Below are positions 12,001 to 27,000 of a stretch of 64,000 nt of DNA, piece after piece. This DNA comes from Antedon mediterranea (lineage: Eukaryota > Echinodermata > Crinoidea > Comatulida > Antedonidae): positions 30,987,795 to 31,051,794 of the forward strand of contig NC_092670.1 in the NCBI RefSeq assembly GCF_964355755.1. The letters run 5' to 3'. The notes beneath the pieces were generated by a model, which made no database searches, was not told the origin of the DNA, and saw nothing but the letters and a program-made list of their open reading frames with translations. The translations under genes were made by a program, and so were the position numbers. How positions within the stretch are numbered: position 1 is the first letter of the stretch; each line of letters begins with the position of its first letter.

Positions 12001-15000
12001 GTACAGTAAGACCATTTTTTTTGGTAAAATTTATTAAAAATTTACTATACTTTACTTGCTTTATTTTTTAATAATTACTTTAATTGCAGTCAAAATTTAC
12101 AACAGGGAAAGTAACATCAGTTTTACACGATCACACTGATAGAGTAAACTCTGTAAAATGGGTACAACAAATACCACAGGTCAGACAGACAGACTGTGTG
12201 AATGAGTTGGTATCGGCTTCTTCAGACAAAACTGTAAAAGTTTGGAAAGAAAAGGCAAACCAGGTATTATAAATTAATTAAAATAGTACCAGAATAAGTT
12301 TTGAAACAAAAGCTAAATATGAATATCGAATTAAATTAATGTCAGGTGTTCTATTATTATTTATCTTTATTTTATCCCTATCACCTCCTCTCTTATTAAA
12401 AATATTGTTCAAATTCATCATTACTAACCATTCACACACAACACCCTTAAAATAATACAAATAAATCTCTTAAAGTAAAGTTTAAAAAATTATTTTAGTA
12501 GGCCTATTCTTAGAAAATATCTGTGTGATTGGTGAATACGGCTGTTTTCTTTAACTTCAAATAGTAATAAAAACAATCAAATTACTTGTTACTACTTAAT
12601 AATAATAATTTTGATGATTTACTTTCACAGTATAATGTTATATCAACATTAGAAGGCCATGATGGGATAGTGACCATAGTTGACGCCATTTATCTACCTT
12701 CAGATGAGCAGGCCCCATCGTCTACCCTTAGAACTTTGATCGCATCAGCATCAACTGATTCGACCATCAAAATATGGGAAAGGGAACACGATGGAAATGA
12801 ATTTAAACTTCTACAGACTATATCGCGGCATAAAGGCTTTGCTTTATGTTTAGCTTGGAGTGTATTACCAAATACAAACAGTAAGATTCAGTTATATTAT
12901 ATGAAAAGAACCCTCTTTTGAAACACCTATATTCATTGGCACATCCCCAATAAGAAGACACCAAATTAAGGGTATATCTTGTAGTTGTTACACTGTTAGC
13001 CTTTGTGTTGCCAGCTATATGATCATACCAATTTAATTTTGTCACACATTTTTCTCTAAATTTGTTTACAGCTCCAATCCTAGCAGTTGGTGATGATGAC
13101 TGTAACATACTGTTGTATGTTGAGAATAATGCACAATTTGTTTTAGTAAATACAATGCGAGGACATGAAGACTGGGTAAGAGCTGTGCAAGTGGTTACTA
13201 CAGGTAGGTTGTATTACTAACTTGTATCCTAGGAAAGCATCTGAAGTTGGTTATCCTGAATATAGTAGTACTTACTACTAGGGACTTTTAGATTGAGTGA
13301 CTTTGCACACGACGGTCAAGTCCACATGGGTCAGATATAGACAGATATATATATACAGATTTAAGAACTTTTAGATTTAAGTGGACATTTTCGTTGACGT
13401 GCCAGTGAACGTATGACTTAATGACCTTGTAATCTCTAAAGTAGCGCTCATCCGTGGTGCTATTCCACCGCACTGGGCCGGTGGAAGTACACAGGCATAG
13501 GCCAGGCTAAGTGTGTAGCTTACGCCTAGCCAAGATCCTTAATTTTCAGAACAAAGGCTGCCATCCTAGCAATAAGACCCAGGGAATTACCTGTATTATT
13601 AAAAGCTTTATTTAAAATAACTAATACAAATCAGTAATTCACAGTTTGCAAATATAATTTGACTGAAAATCACTTTACTACATTCTCAGAAAATCATCGC
13701 GAGATTCTCAGCCATGGTTTTGGTAAACATTTGCAGTGTTATGATGTCATACGGCCAGTATTCATGTCACAGAGAATCATCAAAATGCCACTGAGCAAGC
13801 ACTCAAATTTGCCAGTTGACGTACCAGTCGCCTAGCGTATGAGCATATTTAAAAAATTACGTAATAGGGTAGCAGTCGACATAGTCGACATAAAAATCTA
13901 AAATTCCTTATTATAGTCCCCAGATCACCATTGGCTATGCTGATATGTTAGACTTGATAGCTGCATACTGTCAAATTTCAAAATACTTTTCAGATGAAGG
14001 TGATTTATTGTTGGCTAGCTGTGGGCAAGATTGTTTTATTCGTCTGTGGAGAATATCGCCTGAAAAAGATGACACTTTACAAAACCAGAATCAAGATATT
14101 AAAATACAGGGAAACAGATTCTCTGTTACTTGTCAAGGTATATATTTAAAATACAAATTGCAGATAAGTGTGTTAATAATAATGATAATAATGGTAGTCT
14201 TATACAGCGCCTAATTCAAATTTGTGCTTTACAAAAACGATCGAATAAATATCTTAAGATAATCAAAAATAAAGAAGAACCAGAGGAACCATTTACACCA
14301 CTCCCATATGAGAGCTTGCCGGAACAGAATTCACAGGAACTCAAGTGGAAAAGACATCTATCTATCATACATGATCTGTTGCCATAAAAACAATGGCCAG
14401 TTTTGAAACATTATGTTTATTTTGCATAGGAGAACAATATGGTGTGATAAGCTCATCAATGTAGGATGGCGAGTCATCGATGATCATATAAATCAATCAT
14501 ATTTTCTCAAAACTTTTTAGCGTTATGGTAGTTTTCTGATATCAAGTTTGTGGTACACCATGTATATTAGCTGTTGAGTTTCTCAACATTTCGATCAATA
14601 TACTTTTTCCTCAGGATTGAATGCGGGAAATCCAGAAAACTTGAAATATAAATGAAATTGTGTGAGATTGGTGTAAAAGCTAAAACAATAGCACGGTTTA
14701 CAGTGGGAGGGATTGAAACTAGCTATACAAGAGAATTGTTTCTCATAAACAAAAGAAATGTCAAGAAACTCAATAATTCTTTTCAGAACTAATATACATG
14801 GTGTCCCACAAACATTGATTTCGCCATGCAATAATGTATTTGATATAGGTGTTTTTAACATTTGTTTTTTAGACAAGACCAAAGAGTTCATGGTGTCATT
14901 GGAATCTGTGCTGGTAGGCCATGAAAACTGGGTGTATGATATTCACTGGAGGTCTGCGGAATTTCAAGGTAATTAGGGAGCTTTAAATTTGAAGACCGAC

Positions 15001-18000
15001 GACTTTTCCTAGGTCAGGTCAATCAATGTGTTGTAAGTTTGTCTGGACTTAGAAATTATCATCATCTGTGTTAAGGTGGAAAACACGTCCCAATATCACA
15101 GTTGATTACTTACATACTTTAGTTGTCAGTCATCGCAAACCGAAAAATCCATATTGACCAGCACATATTAAAATGTTTTCTTCAATCAGGATATATTTCT
15201 AATAATATAATTATATATACATCGAAACTGCTATAAAAAAAAAAAGATATTCCTTGATGTCAAACATTGACGTACAAACCATGTCAGCCAAAAAATTTGA
15301 CCAGAGTGCCATTGGTAACAACCTATCACCCTAGGTTGCCTCCATTACGGGCTATTATTGAGAAACATATGCCCATTCTACAGTCCACAAAACGTCTCAG
15401 GACTGTTTTTCCGGAACCACCCATTATTGCATTTCGTAGACCTCCCAACCTTTGTGATATACTTTATTAGTCAGATCCAAATTTAAGAGTGAAATTAACT
15501 CTCATGTCACCTTTGCAGCAAATCTTGCAAAACTTGTTCATTGGTTGATTCTACTGAAAAATTTAAGAGTAACCAAACTGGCCGCATTTTTCGGATAAAA
15601 CAATCAATTAATTTTCTAACCAAAAACGTCATTTATCTCATATACTGTAATATTTGTGGCAAACAGTATGTCGGAGAAACAAAAAACACTCTCCGTATAA
15701 GAATGACAAAACACAGATCAGCTATCAAAACATTAAAGCTTGATCAACCTGTAGCCGAACATTTTAATTCAGCTGGTTACTCGATTGCAAATTTCAGAGT
15801 TATTGCAATAGACCACGATGTCAAATGGAGCGACAAAACTCGCAAAGAAAACCACTGGGAATTACAACTTAAAACCACCGTAACCTTTTGGACTTAACAT
15901 TAGGAACATACTCCCAGATTGGTAAGATTATTCCATTGACTACCAAAATGTAAGTTTCAATATTAATCACCATTTAAGCTGTTTTTTAGTTTCATTCCAA
16001 AATTGTTTATCTCTCTACCAAGCTACCTTCTTTGTTTTCTACTCTTATTCAGAATCCACCCTGCCTCCTTTGTTGTATTTCTTTTATTCCTGTCCACCCA
16101 GCCAGCACTTGCCAGCTGGGTGTCACGAAAGCTCAGACCACGAAAGCTCAGACCCCCTAAGACCTAAGATCACGAAAGCTAAGACCCAACACCTAAGATT
16201 ACAAATATTTATCTTTCGCACCTGCCTTGTATTTTAACTCCTAACATTTATTCTGAATACCACACCTTAGAATTGGCACTTTCATGAAAAAGAATCACAT
16301 AAAAAGTAACAAATACATTTTTAAATTGATGATTTTACAGACGTTTTTCTGGCACACAAAATGACTAGCCTACAGTACAGTAGGCCTACCCCATGGGCCA
16401 TGTTCAATGTTTTTGTTTCTATGGAACGTCAAAAGAGCAAAAATTATATAGAGGGCTGAAAACTCTGTGGAGTCCATCTACAGTGTGGATGGAACAATGT
16501 AAAATTAAAATTGTAATGATAATAGTATAATCATGCAAGTACGAAGAAATAAATACTGGCAAATAAATTTTAATTTAAAAATCATGATAAGTTTTTTTGT
16601 TTCGTTTTCTTTCTGTTTTTATACTTGTACTATTATTGTTGCTCTTTTGGCGCTCCATAGAAACAAAAACATTGAGCATGGCCTGGGGAGCTCGAGGAGT
16701 TACATTACAGTATACAAAGAAACACATCTGTAAAATCATCAATTTAAAGGATTTATTTATTTGTTATTATGTGTTTCTCCTTCTGAAAGTACTTATAAGT
16801 CCTAATTTTAATGTGTGGTGTTCAGAATAAAGTTAGTCAACAAATTTGGAGTCAAAATACAAGAAAGGCAGGTGCGTAAGAAAAACATCCTCTGAACCAA
16901 CACAATGGAGTAAATATATACCAACAAACAACCCGTCAAGTTTGTTTGTTGTAAAGAAAAAATATACATTTACTCAACGGGCGAAAATAATGTGATTTTA
17001 TCTATGTTTTGCGGTAGTATTAAATTATATTTATGGTAATAAATGAAACCTACTGTGTTTAAAATTATGTATGGATAAACAAGTATTGTTTTTAAGCTGT
17101 AGTATATCTTAGTATTTGTAATCTTAGGTGTTGGGTCTTAGCTTTCGTGATCTTAGGTCTTAGGGGGTCTGAGCTTTCGTGGTCTGAGCTTTCGTGACAC
17201 CCCTTGCCAGCTCTTATACAATGACGTTATCCAAATTCCTTCACTTGCACTGATGAAAGGCTAGTGTTGCCCGAAAGCTCTGCTTACATTTCTGGCTGTT
17301 TTACTTATCGTTTTAATAATATAATTATGTAATACATTTACCGTACATCGTGACAATAAAATATTTATTCAGAAGACCCCTCAAATTAAAATTATGCTGC
17401 TATAATAGACTCATGCTTTTCATTCATATATTTATTTCTTTCAATCTACTTATAAAGATGGAGTGCACCACCAACCTATGCATTTAGTGTCTGCATCGAT
17501 GGACAAAACAATGATCATCTGGAAGCTTGATACCGATTCAGGAATTTGGATGGACAGTGTAAGGATTATAAATAATTGTTTTATTAAATTACTTAAAATT
17601 ATACTGTATATTCTTGTTAAAGGAGCTGTTGCCTTTTGGTTAAATCATGAAGTTGTAATTACAACTGCCTGGTTAAATCAAGGCAATCTAACAACAGGAC
17701 ACTGTTTAATGGGCAACCGTATTTGCTGTTTTGGATGAAAATCTTTTGTCATATGTTGTTGTACACTGGTTTGTCTACAGGTACGTGTTGGTGAGGTTGG
17801 AGGGAATACTCTAGGCCTGTATGGATGTCAGTTTAGTCCTAGTGGTGATGCAATACTAGGGCATGGATTCCAAGGAGCATTCCATCTTTGGCACAAGGAA
17901 GGTATAGATGTAAGTAAACCAGTGATGGATGGTTGAGTGACATGATAGAATAAAAAAGTGGACGTTGCTGTGGAAACAATACCTAAACACTTGTTAATTG

Positions 18001-21000
18001 TTTTCTGTATTTGTGGTGATGATATTTTTTTGTTCAACAATATATCAATCAAACCGTTTATATTGGTTTTTTTTTTGTGTTTATTTTTATTCATTTACAT
18101 TTTTTTAAAAATGATTTATGATATTTTTGCTTTATTTGTGTGGTTGATTTGTTACTGTCATTCTGTTCAAAGGATAGGTGTAATTAATTAAAACTTCAAC
18201 AACGCGATTAGTGGATACGGTTGGCAGGCTGCCGAGACTAAACACTTTTAATTTGACGGCCTGGCATGGTATTTGTAGATCCGGCCATGGCGGTACACAA
18301 TAAAGGAGGTTGCATAGTTGATACGTGACGTAACGACTCGTGAAACGGTTATTTTTTACTTTTTTTAGTGTTTATTCTTAAAATGCAGAAAAGTGATATA
18401 GCCTATCGTGTATAGAAACATCGGTGTGCCACATGTGAGCACATATCATTCAGTGGTTTCGGAGGAGATACAACAAATTATGTGAATAATAGCATTAATA
18501 TAGATAATAAAAATGAATACTTTTTTTTCCAATAGTGTGATAATAAATGGTCCCCGGGTGTGGTTGTTAGTGGTCACTTTGGGTCAGTTGAAGGTCTTGA
18601 TTGGGATCCTCAGAATGGAAACTTTTTACTGAGTGTTGGTTCAGACCAGACTACTAGATTACATGCACCATGGGTACAAGATAATTCAGTAAGTTGTTTT
18701 TATATTATGTATGTCACAGTATACGTAAGGTTAGATAAATATAGAAAATTAAATATATCCCATAAAAGATGAAGAGAATAAAATATAAAGATAAAGTAAA
18801 AATTTACTATATAAAATTATAATTTATGTATAAGATAATGTATCGTTTATTTTATTATTTTTATATATTTTACCGTTTATATTAAACCGTGTTCTACTGT
18901 ATTATTGATGTTTTATAAAAATATGGATTTTTTTTTTCCAAGAAATAATTTCCCAATAAAAGAGAAAAAATACTATCCAATAAATACAAATAAGAGATTT
19001 AAAATCTGATACAATACAAATAAGAGTTTACACTGATTAACATTTGGTTTATTTATTAATTGCCACTCTACATATATTAAGGCCAATTTACACACATGAG
19101 CAGTATCGGTAAGTAAAATACCGCAATTTAACTTGTCCCACAAAAAATCTGTATCCATCCTGATCTGAACCAACCGGCCGCTCCAGTGTTTTGTGTAAAT
19201 AGTCATAAGAAATAACATAGACTCTATATATTTGTTTTCTGGTTACTATTACCGGTTACCATTACCGCTCGTCTGTGTAGATTGCCCATGTTTATTTTTT
19301 CAGTTACATTGTTACACAAAATTGATTGACTATTAAAGTATTAGTCATGCAATACATGAAACATATCTTTTAGATTTTGAAGATAAACATTTTTAAATAA
19401 ACAAGCTAGATACACAATGTAGTGTATTTATTAATTTATGTAGTTTAGAGGGGTCATGCTAATTTTCACCCGGTAGGGTTTAATGAGATAAAATGTTATC
19501 AAGTACATGCTAACATAATATTTAATGTTATTGTGATATTTAATTTATTACATTTTTTTTAAATAATATAAAAAATTGTCAAAATATCTTATATTTTTTC
19601 CGAAACTCATGAGCGCCCTCTGTGATAAGTGATGTTTTGTTGACACGTTGCGACGAATGAAAGGTTTAACAATATTTGAACTGATTTTAACTTGTTTCTG
19701 GAAAGAAAAATATATATATCTAATGGCCCATTTACACTTGGACGATAACAATCGACGATAAATAGATAAGCATGTACTTTTCATTATAAAACAAGAAATC
19801 TAAATTTTATACACAATAATATCGTGACAATACAACGATTTTATAGTTTTTATAATCAGGACAACATTTGGTTGGGTTTTAAAAAATATTATTTTTATCA
19901 AAGACAGCATAAATGATTATCCTATAGTTCTAGAACGAAAACCTTTCTAATATCTTTTGTTTAATGTAAGAGAAATGCATGCTTTTCTATTTATCGTCAA
20001 TCGTTATCGTCCTAGTGTAAAATGGGCCTTACATCTAAATAACATGTACTTGACATATTTATATCATAAATTCTTACCAGGTGATACCCCCTACCTTTTG
20101 ATTCCGGCCCAAGTACATACGTGGCACATTGAGTCTGAGGCAGGTCGTTTCCAATAGGTGAAAAATACGCGGTATAGGCCTAAACTAGACTAACAGGAAT
20201 AGGCCTAGTGTATAAATTATAGAATATAAAAAAAAAGTTTTGATTGGTTGAACAATTGTTCACCTATTGCCTGTGGTGGTGGGGTGGAAACAACCTCCTT
20301 AGGACTTGATGTGTTGCATGTACTTGTGCAGGTTTCGATCCAAGTCGGCCCTAAACCGTCTCGGCCAAAGTCAAGTCGGCCCCAAGTCAAGTCGGCCTCA
20401 AGTCAACTCGGCCGCAAGTCAACTCGGCCTCAAGCCAACTCGGCCTCACGTCAACTCGGCCAAAAAATAATCGGTCAACTCGGCCCATTAAAGTATGGAA
20501 CGCAAAAAGTGCAAATGAAGGGGATTGATAAAATAATATTTCTTCACAATTTTTTAACTATGAATAATTCTGACTTTTAATGAATATTATTATTTAGACA
20601 AAATATTTAGCAAAAAAATAGGAATGATTTCACCAACTTTCCTTTATTTACGTTTAATAAAATTTCGTAGCTGAGCCTCCCTGTGCGTTTGCCAGCTTTT
20701 TCGATATCTACAACTGCTACGTGTTTTCGCTGACCGGGGGATTCCCCTTTTTTTTAAACGCAAATCATGCACAAAAACGATGTACGATCATTTTTTCTAT
20801 GGCCAAATGGTGGAACGTAGGCCTCCGTCTTCGATTTCCTAAAATACGGTACCTGCACGTGTTTTTTGTAACACGCGGGTACTTCTATTCATATCGGCAA
20901 TGAGTTCATTTTTTTATATGATATTATATTTTTTATTTCTTCATTTTTTTTAAAACGTGGATAGTAAGAATCGTAATAATATTAAGCACTTTTTGCGTTC

Positions 21001-24000
21001 CATACTTTATTGTGGCCGAGTTGACCGATTAGTTTTTGGCCGAGTTGACGTGAGGCCGAGTTGACTTGAGGCCGAGTTGACTTGAGGCCGAGTTGACTTG
21101 GGGCCGACTTGACGTGGGGCCGACTTGACTTTGGCCGAGACGGTTTGGGGCCGACTTGACCTGCACCCCTTGTGCAAGTTTGAGCAAGTTGGCTCCATGC
21201 AGCAGTCACATTTTCTTATTTGACCCGATGTCAAGGGTCATATTTGTTGAGACGGCCGAAATGGTAAAAGAGCTGAAGGTAGTAATGGCGTTCCATATAC
21301 ATATACTGTACATACCTACCATAACGCCATGTACAGCCATATCTAACATCTGAAAATATACTATTTACAGTCTTTTCACTTGCATTTGTCTTCTTATCAC
21401 AGATCAGTTGGCATGAGTTAGCACGCCCTCAAGTACATGGCTACGATATGCAGTGTTTATCAATGGTTTCTGGCAATAGATTTGTATCGGGTGCTGATGA
21501 GAAAGTAAGTCAAGCTACATTGTCAGGAAACTCCTGCGATTGATAAACGGAGGTCTGCTACGTAATGCATAGCTTTTGAAAAATGTAACTTTGTTTCTAA
21601 TTTGTTAAGGTTGTTCGTGTATTTGATGCACCATTGAATTTTCTAAAGAATTTCTTACATTTATCAAAGATTGAGCTTTCAGCAGATGAATTGGAAAAGG
21701 TAAATTTTTTATAAATATAATACAGTATGTAAACATAATATGTTGAACTCCGATAGTTTCAAAGCATATACCTTTCAATTCAATTCAAAATTCTTTAATC
21801 ATCCCACACGGGGCAATTCAAATAAAAAGGTCTGGATTAAAATGATCTTACAAAATATACAAAATATCACAATACACAGTAAAAAAAAACAAGAGTCAAG
21901 GTTCAAGAATTTAAGAGTCGAATAGCCACTGGCAAAAATGAATTCCTTTTCATATCATCCTATGAACAGTCTAAAACCAGTAGATTTGATACTAAGAAGC
22001 CTAAATATAATGACATTTTAAATTTGGTTATATCCATTTACAATGAGTGTAAAATAGGCATGTTCCTTTTTAGCCTTTAATCTTGTTTTCTTTTATAGTC
22101 TGCTACAAATGCTCCAATGGGTGCAAGCGTTCCTGCTCTTGGTCTTTCTAACAAGGCTGTATACAAAGTTGAATCCACGGCACCAGAACCAGACAGAGAA
22201 ATTAACCATCCCAGTGAGCTGTATACAGAGATATACTTCTCATCTGTCAACTTAAACAGTGAGTTAATTTATTATATGATTTTTTTCTTGTTTATCACCA
22301 TTTATCTAGTTTTCTCCAGTATCATAGGAATATATTGTAATACTGTAAAACGTAACATATATCTCCTCAGATCATTTATTATCATATCAAGGCCTACATT
22401 AACCTTTAACCTAGTCTGGGTTCCAGACGGAGTTTTGTCTTAATATTAGTAAAAAGATAAATATTTTGGCACATATGGCGTTTCATACGTATACTACTTG
22501 ATTTTGGATACTCCGTCTGGGGAAACATGCACAAGTCACGTGGTTTGACACCAAGAATTCTTGGTGCATACGATTATCCGGTTGACTAGTTTCAGCTGCA
22601 TGCGATTGGCTACTCACTCGTACACCGTTTTAATATTCATATTTAAGAATTTCAAAGGACTCAACAACTAAGATGATGCGCATGCGCTATGTTACGTTCA
22701 GACAATGTGTACTTGGGTACATTGATGAAAGTTTCTGAAGGCTAGAAATGATTTTATATGCCTAGTATAGTCTGATAAACATTTGATCGGATTTTTCCCA
22801 AGAACATGAAAACTCGTCTTGATATGATAGGCTAGCTTCTCCGCAAATCAAACATTGAATGGATCATTTATTACGCGGAGATACTTTGATTTAATTCCCA
22901 CCCGGCCCGTTTTATTTGGCAGGTCATACGTGCGAGGGTTCACCCATGCGAGTTGAGTAGGACCTACGAAGGAGGCCTAGGCCAAGGACTAAACAATTAA
23001 TAAACCAAACAACTTGGCAACACGATTTTATATTTCAACAGTCTCGATCGTACATTCAGCACTGTACGTACTCGATCTTTTTCATTTTGAAACAAAATTA
23101 ATGATCATTAGTTGATTTTGAAATCCATATTTACATACCGCCCGCCCCATATAGTTTATAGCCAAATACGCTATGATAACCTACGTCAATCTTATCGAAT
23201 GTTTGCGGTCTGCAAATCGATTTCTATACGTGTTTCACAAGTCTGTATTTTCAGACAAAAATTGCGGTTGAAATAAAAACAAATAAATTAAAAAAAACCA
23301 ATACAGACTTGGGGCAAGTCTACCTTTAACCTAACCTTACAATAGTAGAGGCACTTGTGATACAAATTAGATGTTGAATTGCCAAATATTCCTATGATAC
23401 TGGCAAAATATTATATTATGATAATATTAATTTATGGTTTTTTTTGCAATAAAAATGTTTGAATTGAATTCTGATATTTTTAGACTTGAAAATATATTTC
23501 TTCATTTCCAGAACCTCCAACTGAGGAACATCTACTGCAAAATAGCCTCTGGCCTGAAACACAAAAGCTGTATGGACATGGATTTGAAATATTCTGTCTA
23601 GCCAGCCATCCAGCAGGCACATTGGTGGCTTCTGCCTGCAAGGTAAGATATTTTAGCATCATGACAATGGCTGGTTTAAAACTAATCCCAGGCCTATTAT
23701 GGCACAATGTAGTTCAGGGAATTACATAGGAAGATACATTTATAAGTAGTTGAAAAAGGGGAGATTTATGATGTTGTTTCTAAGTCTATACATGTAGTTT
23801 AAGAAGTATTAACTATATTAAACTATTTTAAACTGATAATCAGGTAGCTTGTATACTATAGCTGGGCAGATTATGGCCAAAAGTCCTCTAGAAAAGTTGA
23901 GGTGGCAATGGAAGTACAGTACTACCAGCTAATAAGCAAAGATGTAATATTTAATACAATAATTACATTGATAATAAAGATACGTAGATACATAGTTTAT

Positions 24001-27000
24001 GGGTTAAGATACATAGATACAAGTGGCTTGTCTTTGTAGTCCTAAGCATAAACATAAAACATATACGGACGCATTACAATTACATTAACAAAAAATGACA
24101 TTTTGAGACAGAAAAAGAAAAAAAAACAAAGTGAGATAAGCAAAATATTTACAACCCCAATTTTGAAGTAGCAATAGTAGCTAGCAATATGCATCTAATC
24201 TGCCGACCTAATATGTCCAGACTGGGCTTTTGGGCCCAACACATGTATAAATAGATCAGGAATTGGGATTAAATAAATACTCATACATTTAAGTATTTAT
24301 GTTTATATACGGCTTTACCACGTTGAAACACCGGTTTTCGTCAGATCACCGAAGTTAAGCGACGTTGGGCCTGGTTAGAGCTTGGATGGGAGACCATCTG
24401 GGAATAACAGGTGCTGTATACGGAGCTGGGGTCCCATTAGGCATTTGAAATCAGCACTGCTGACTCTTATGGCAGCCCCTGCATCTAGTATCTGCCTCAG
24501 ACCTCTGGTCAAGGTGGGCACTGGACGAGAGAAGCCCTTGATCAATGTTAGGACCAATCAAGGTGCTTTAAACAGTCCTGGCTTTGTTTGTATCAAACCT
24601 GTTAGTGGCGGTAATTATCGCTGTTGGTTTCGATTAAATAAAATAAAATAAAAAAAATTATGAGCATGAATCCCTTTTTAATTAATTTTCATAGCAGCTT
24701 AATACACTATAGTGCAACGTTAAATAAATATAATATTCATTTATGAATAACTTAATTTAAATACGGGTGCAAATGTTTATAATGTGTAACAAGGCCATAT
24801 AGATGGCTGCAGTCGCGTGCTTAGTGTTTACCGACCGACCGACAAACCTACCAACTGACCAAAATTACTGAACATGTTTAAAAATGTTGAAATGTTTAAA
24901 AACAGTTATATTTTTTAAATTTACACGTGCGTAGCCTGTCACTTTTGATGTGCTCGTATAACGTAATTTCGAGTTGAAAAGTAAGTCAAGAAAACAGAAA
25001 TCGGGCAAAAAGAGTGCGCAATAACATTTAACGCGCAGTGCGCATGCAAAAATCAGCGCACTCATGGCAATTTTGTAAACGCTTAAAATTGCCTGAAACG
25101 TACTCTTATTTCATCGAAAATAAATTTGGAAAATTTTAAGCGCGCGTACGCATGCGTTACATGCGCTACGCACGTAATTGTATTGCCATATGATGATTTA
25201 TGCCCTGAAATTTATGAGTACCAAATTTTATTTTATTGTGATTCATGGTTGTGAAGATATGATTACAAACGTGATTTTGTTAAATCGTGCGTAGACCGCG
25301 TAATTTTTTATTGCGCACCGTGAAAACATAACCACATCGATTCCTGGCCATAATGAATATACTGTGAAAAATTGACTTAGCTAGATTAAACTGATATCAA
25401 GATAAGGTCACAAAGCGATAAAACGCATAGTGATACCGGACCGACACACCGACAGACCGACCGACATAGTGAACTATAGAGTCGCTTCCACGCAACTAAA
25501 AATTAATGCACCATGTAATATAACTTCCCACTGAAGACGGGATTGCTTCCCGAAATATGTATGCATGTTTATAACCATCATTTAATAAAGATGTTTTGTT
25601 TATGAAGTATAGATCTGAATTTGTATTTTCTCCATGCATTTACTAATTCAGGCTACAAGACCTGAACATGCTGCTATCATATTATGGGATACCTCTACAT
25701 GGAAGAAACAGTGTCAACTCTACTCACATTCATTGACCATTACACAGCTTGCTTTCTCTCATGATGGCAACCTCTTGCTATCTGTATCACGTGACAGAAC
25801 CTGGTCACTGTTTAAGCGTAACCAAGATTCTCCACAAGATGGCCCATTGTACAGTAGGATTGCATGTACAGATAAAAAGACAATGATACATGGGCGTATC
25901 ATCTGGGCGTGTTCCTGGTCACATGATGATCTATATTTTGTTACTGCTTCAAGAGATAAGAAGGTATGAAATGAATTTTTATTTATTAAGGTCATGTGTT
26001 ATTGTATTTGAATATTATTAATAATAGTATCGTTAGTTGTGAAAGATCTGTACATAATATTATTAACCCAGTTAATTGGATCAAACATGTATGGAAACAT
26101 ACTCACACAATGCAGTTAGTAACCAGCGCAAAGTTGTGGATTTACCTAACCAGGTACCCATTTGAACACCTCAGTGGAGAAAGCCAAACGTAAGTAAAGT
26201 GTCTTGCCCATACAAGCAATGTGACAAGCGTTAGATTTGAACCCATGATCAGTTGACTAACGTCCAACACACTGCGCCACACACCCTGTGTTATAGGATC
26301 AAACTTTACCCTAAAATAAACTTTAACTAAAAAACATGTTATGGTGTTTAAACCCTACCAATTGGAAAGCTAAATTACTAACCATTCAACCATTGAGTTG
26401 GCTTGAAAAAAAGCGTTGACATAACACTTCTGAAAAAGAGGCTGTTCTATGGTGTCAGAAGATGCTGTACAGTAGCCCATGTGAGATGGAGTTTTCTGCA
26501 GATAACACAAGACTACAGGTTTATTGTCCATGTACAAGTATCGAGTGTAATCACTACAGTACACTGTAAAAAAACATAGTATATTTTAAATTATTTCAAC
26601 ATAAAAATTCTCTAATTAAGTTTAAACATGATGCTTGTATGAAAATGATAAGAGGTGATAGTGAGGCCATGCTTAGGAGGAGGAAAATTAGGAAAATTTA
26701 TGTGTTAAATTTATTTTATATTGTATTTTTTAAAGGTAATAGTCTGGGGAAAAGGCTCTCCTCCAACAACTGAAAGTTGCCTTGGTGACTATAAAGCATG
26801 TTCTGTACCTCTTGATATCAAGGATTCAGCCACTGCCGTTGCATTTGCCCCTGTCTTTGTTCAAGATGGAAGGTATTCTAGCTATTTCTTGCTATGTAAA
26901 TAGTTGATCAATTCTGAAATAAAATAATTATTGATTGATAATTACTAATGATGATTCTAGTAGTTCTAATATTACTAATTTTCTTTTTATTATTAATTCA

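Noticed and set aside
20248-21234. Repetitive Ser/Arg/Pro/Gln-rich frames on both strands
   Set aside because: These are translations of the TCGGCC tandem units in the arms of the element at 20331-21168. The inverted arms give the same peptide on opposite strands.
24305-24424. Functional 5S rRNA gene
   Set aside because: It has a missing base, several changes, no terminator T-run after the 3' end, and continues into a SINE body with an A-rich tail.
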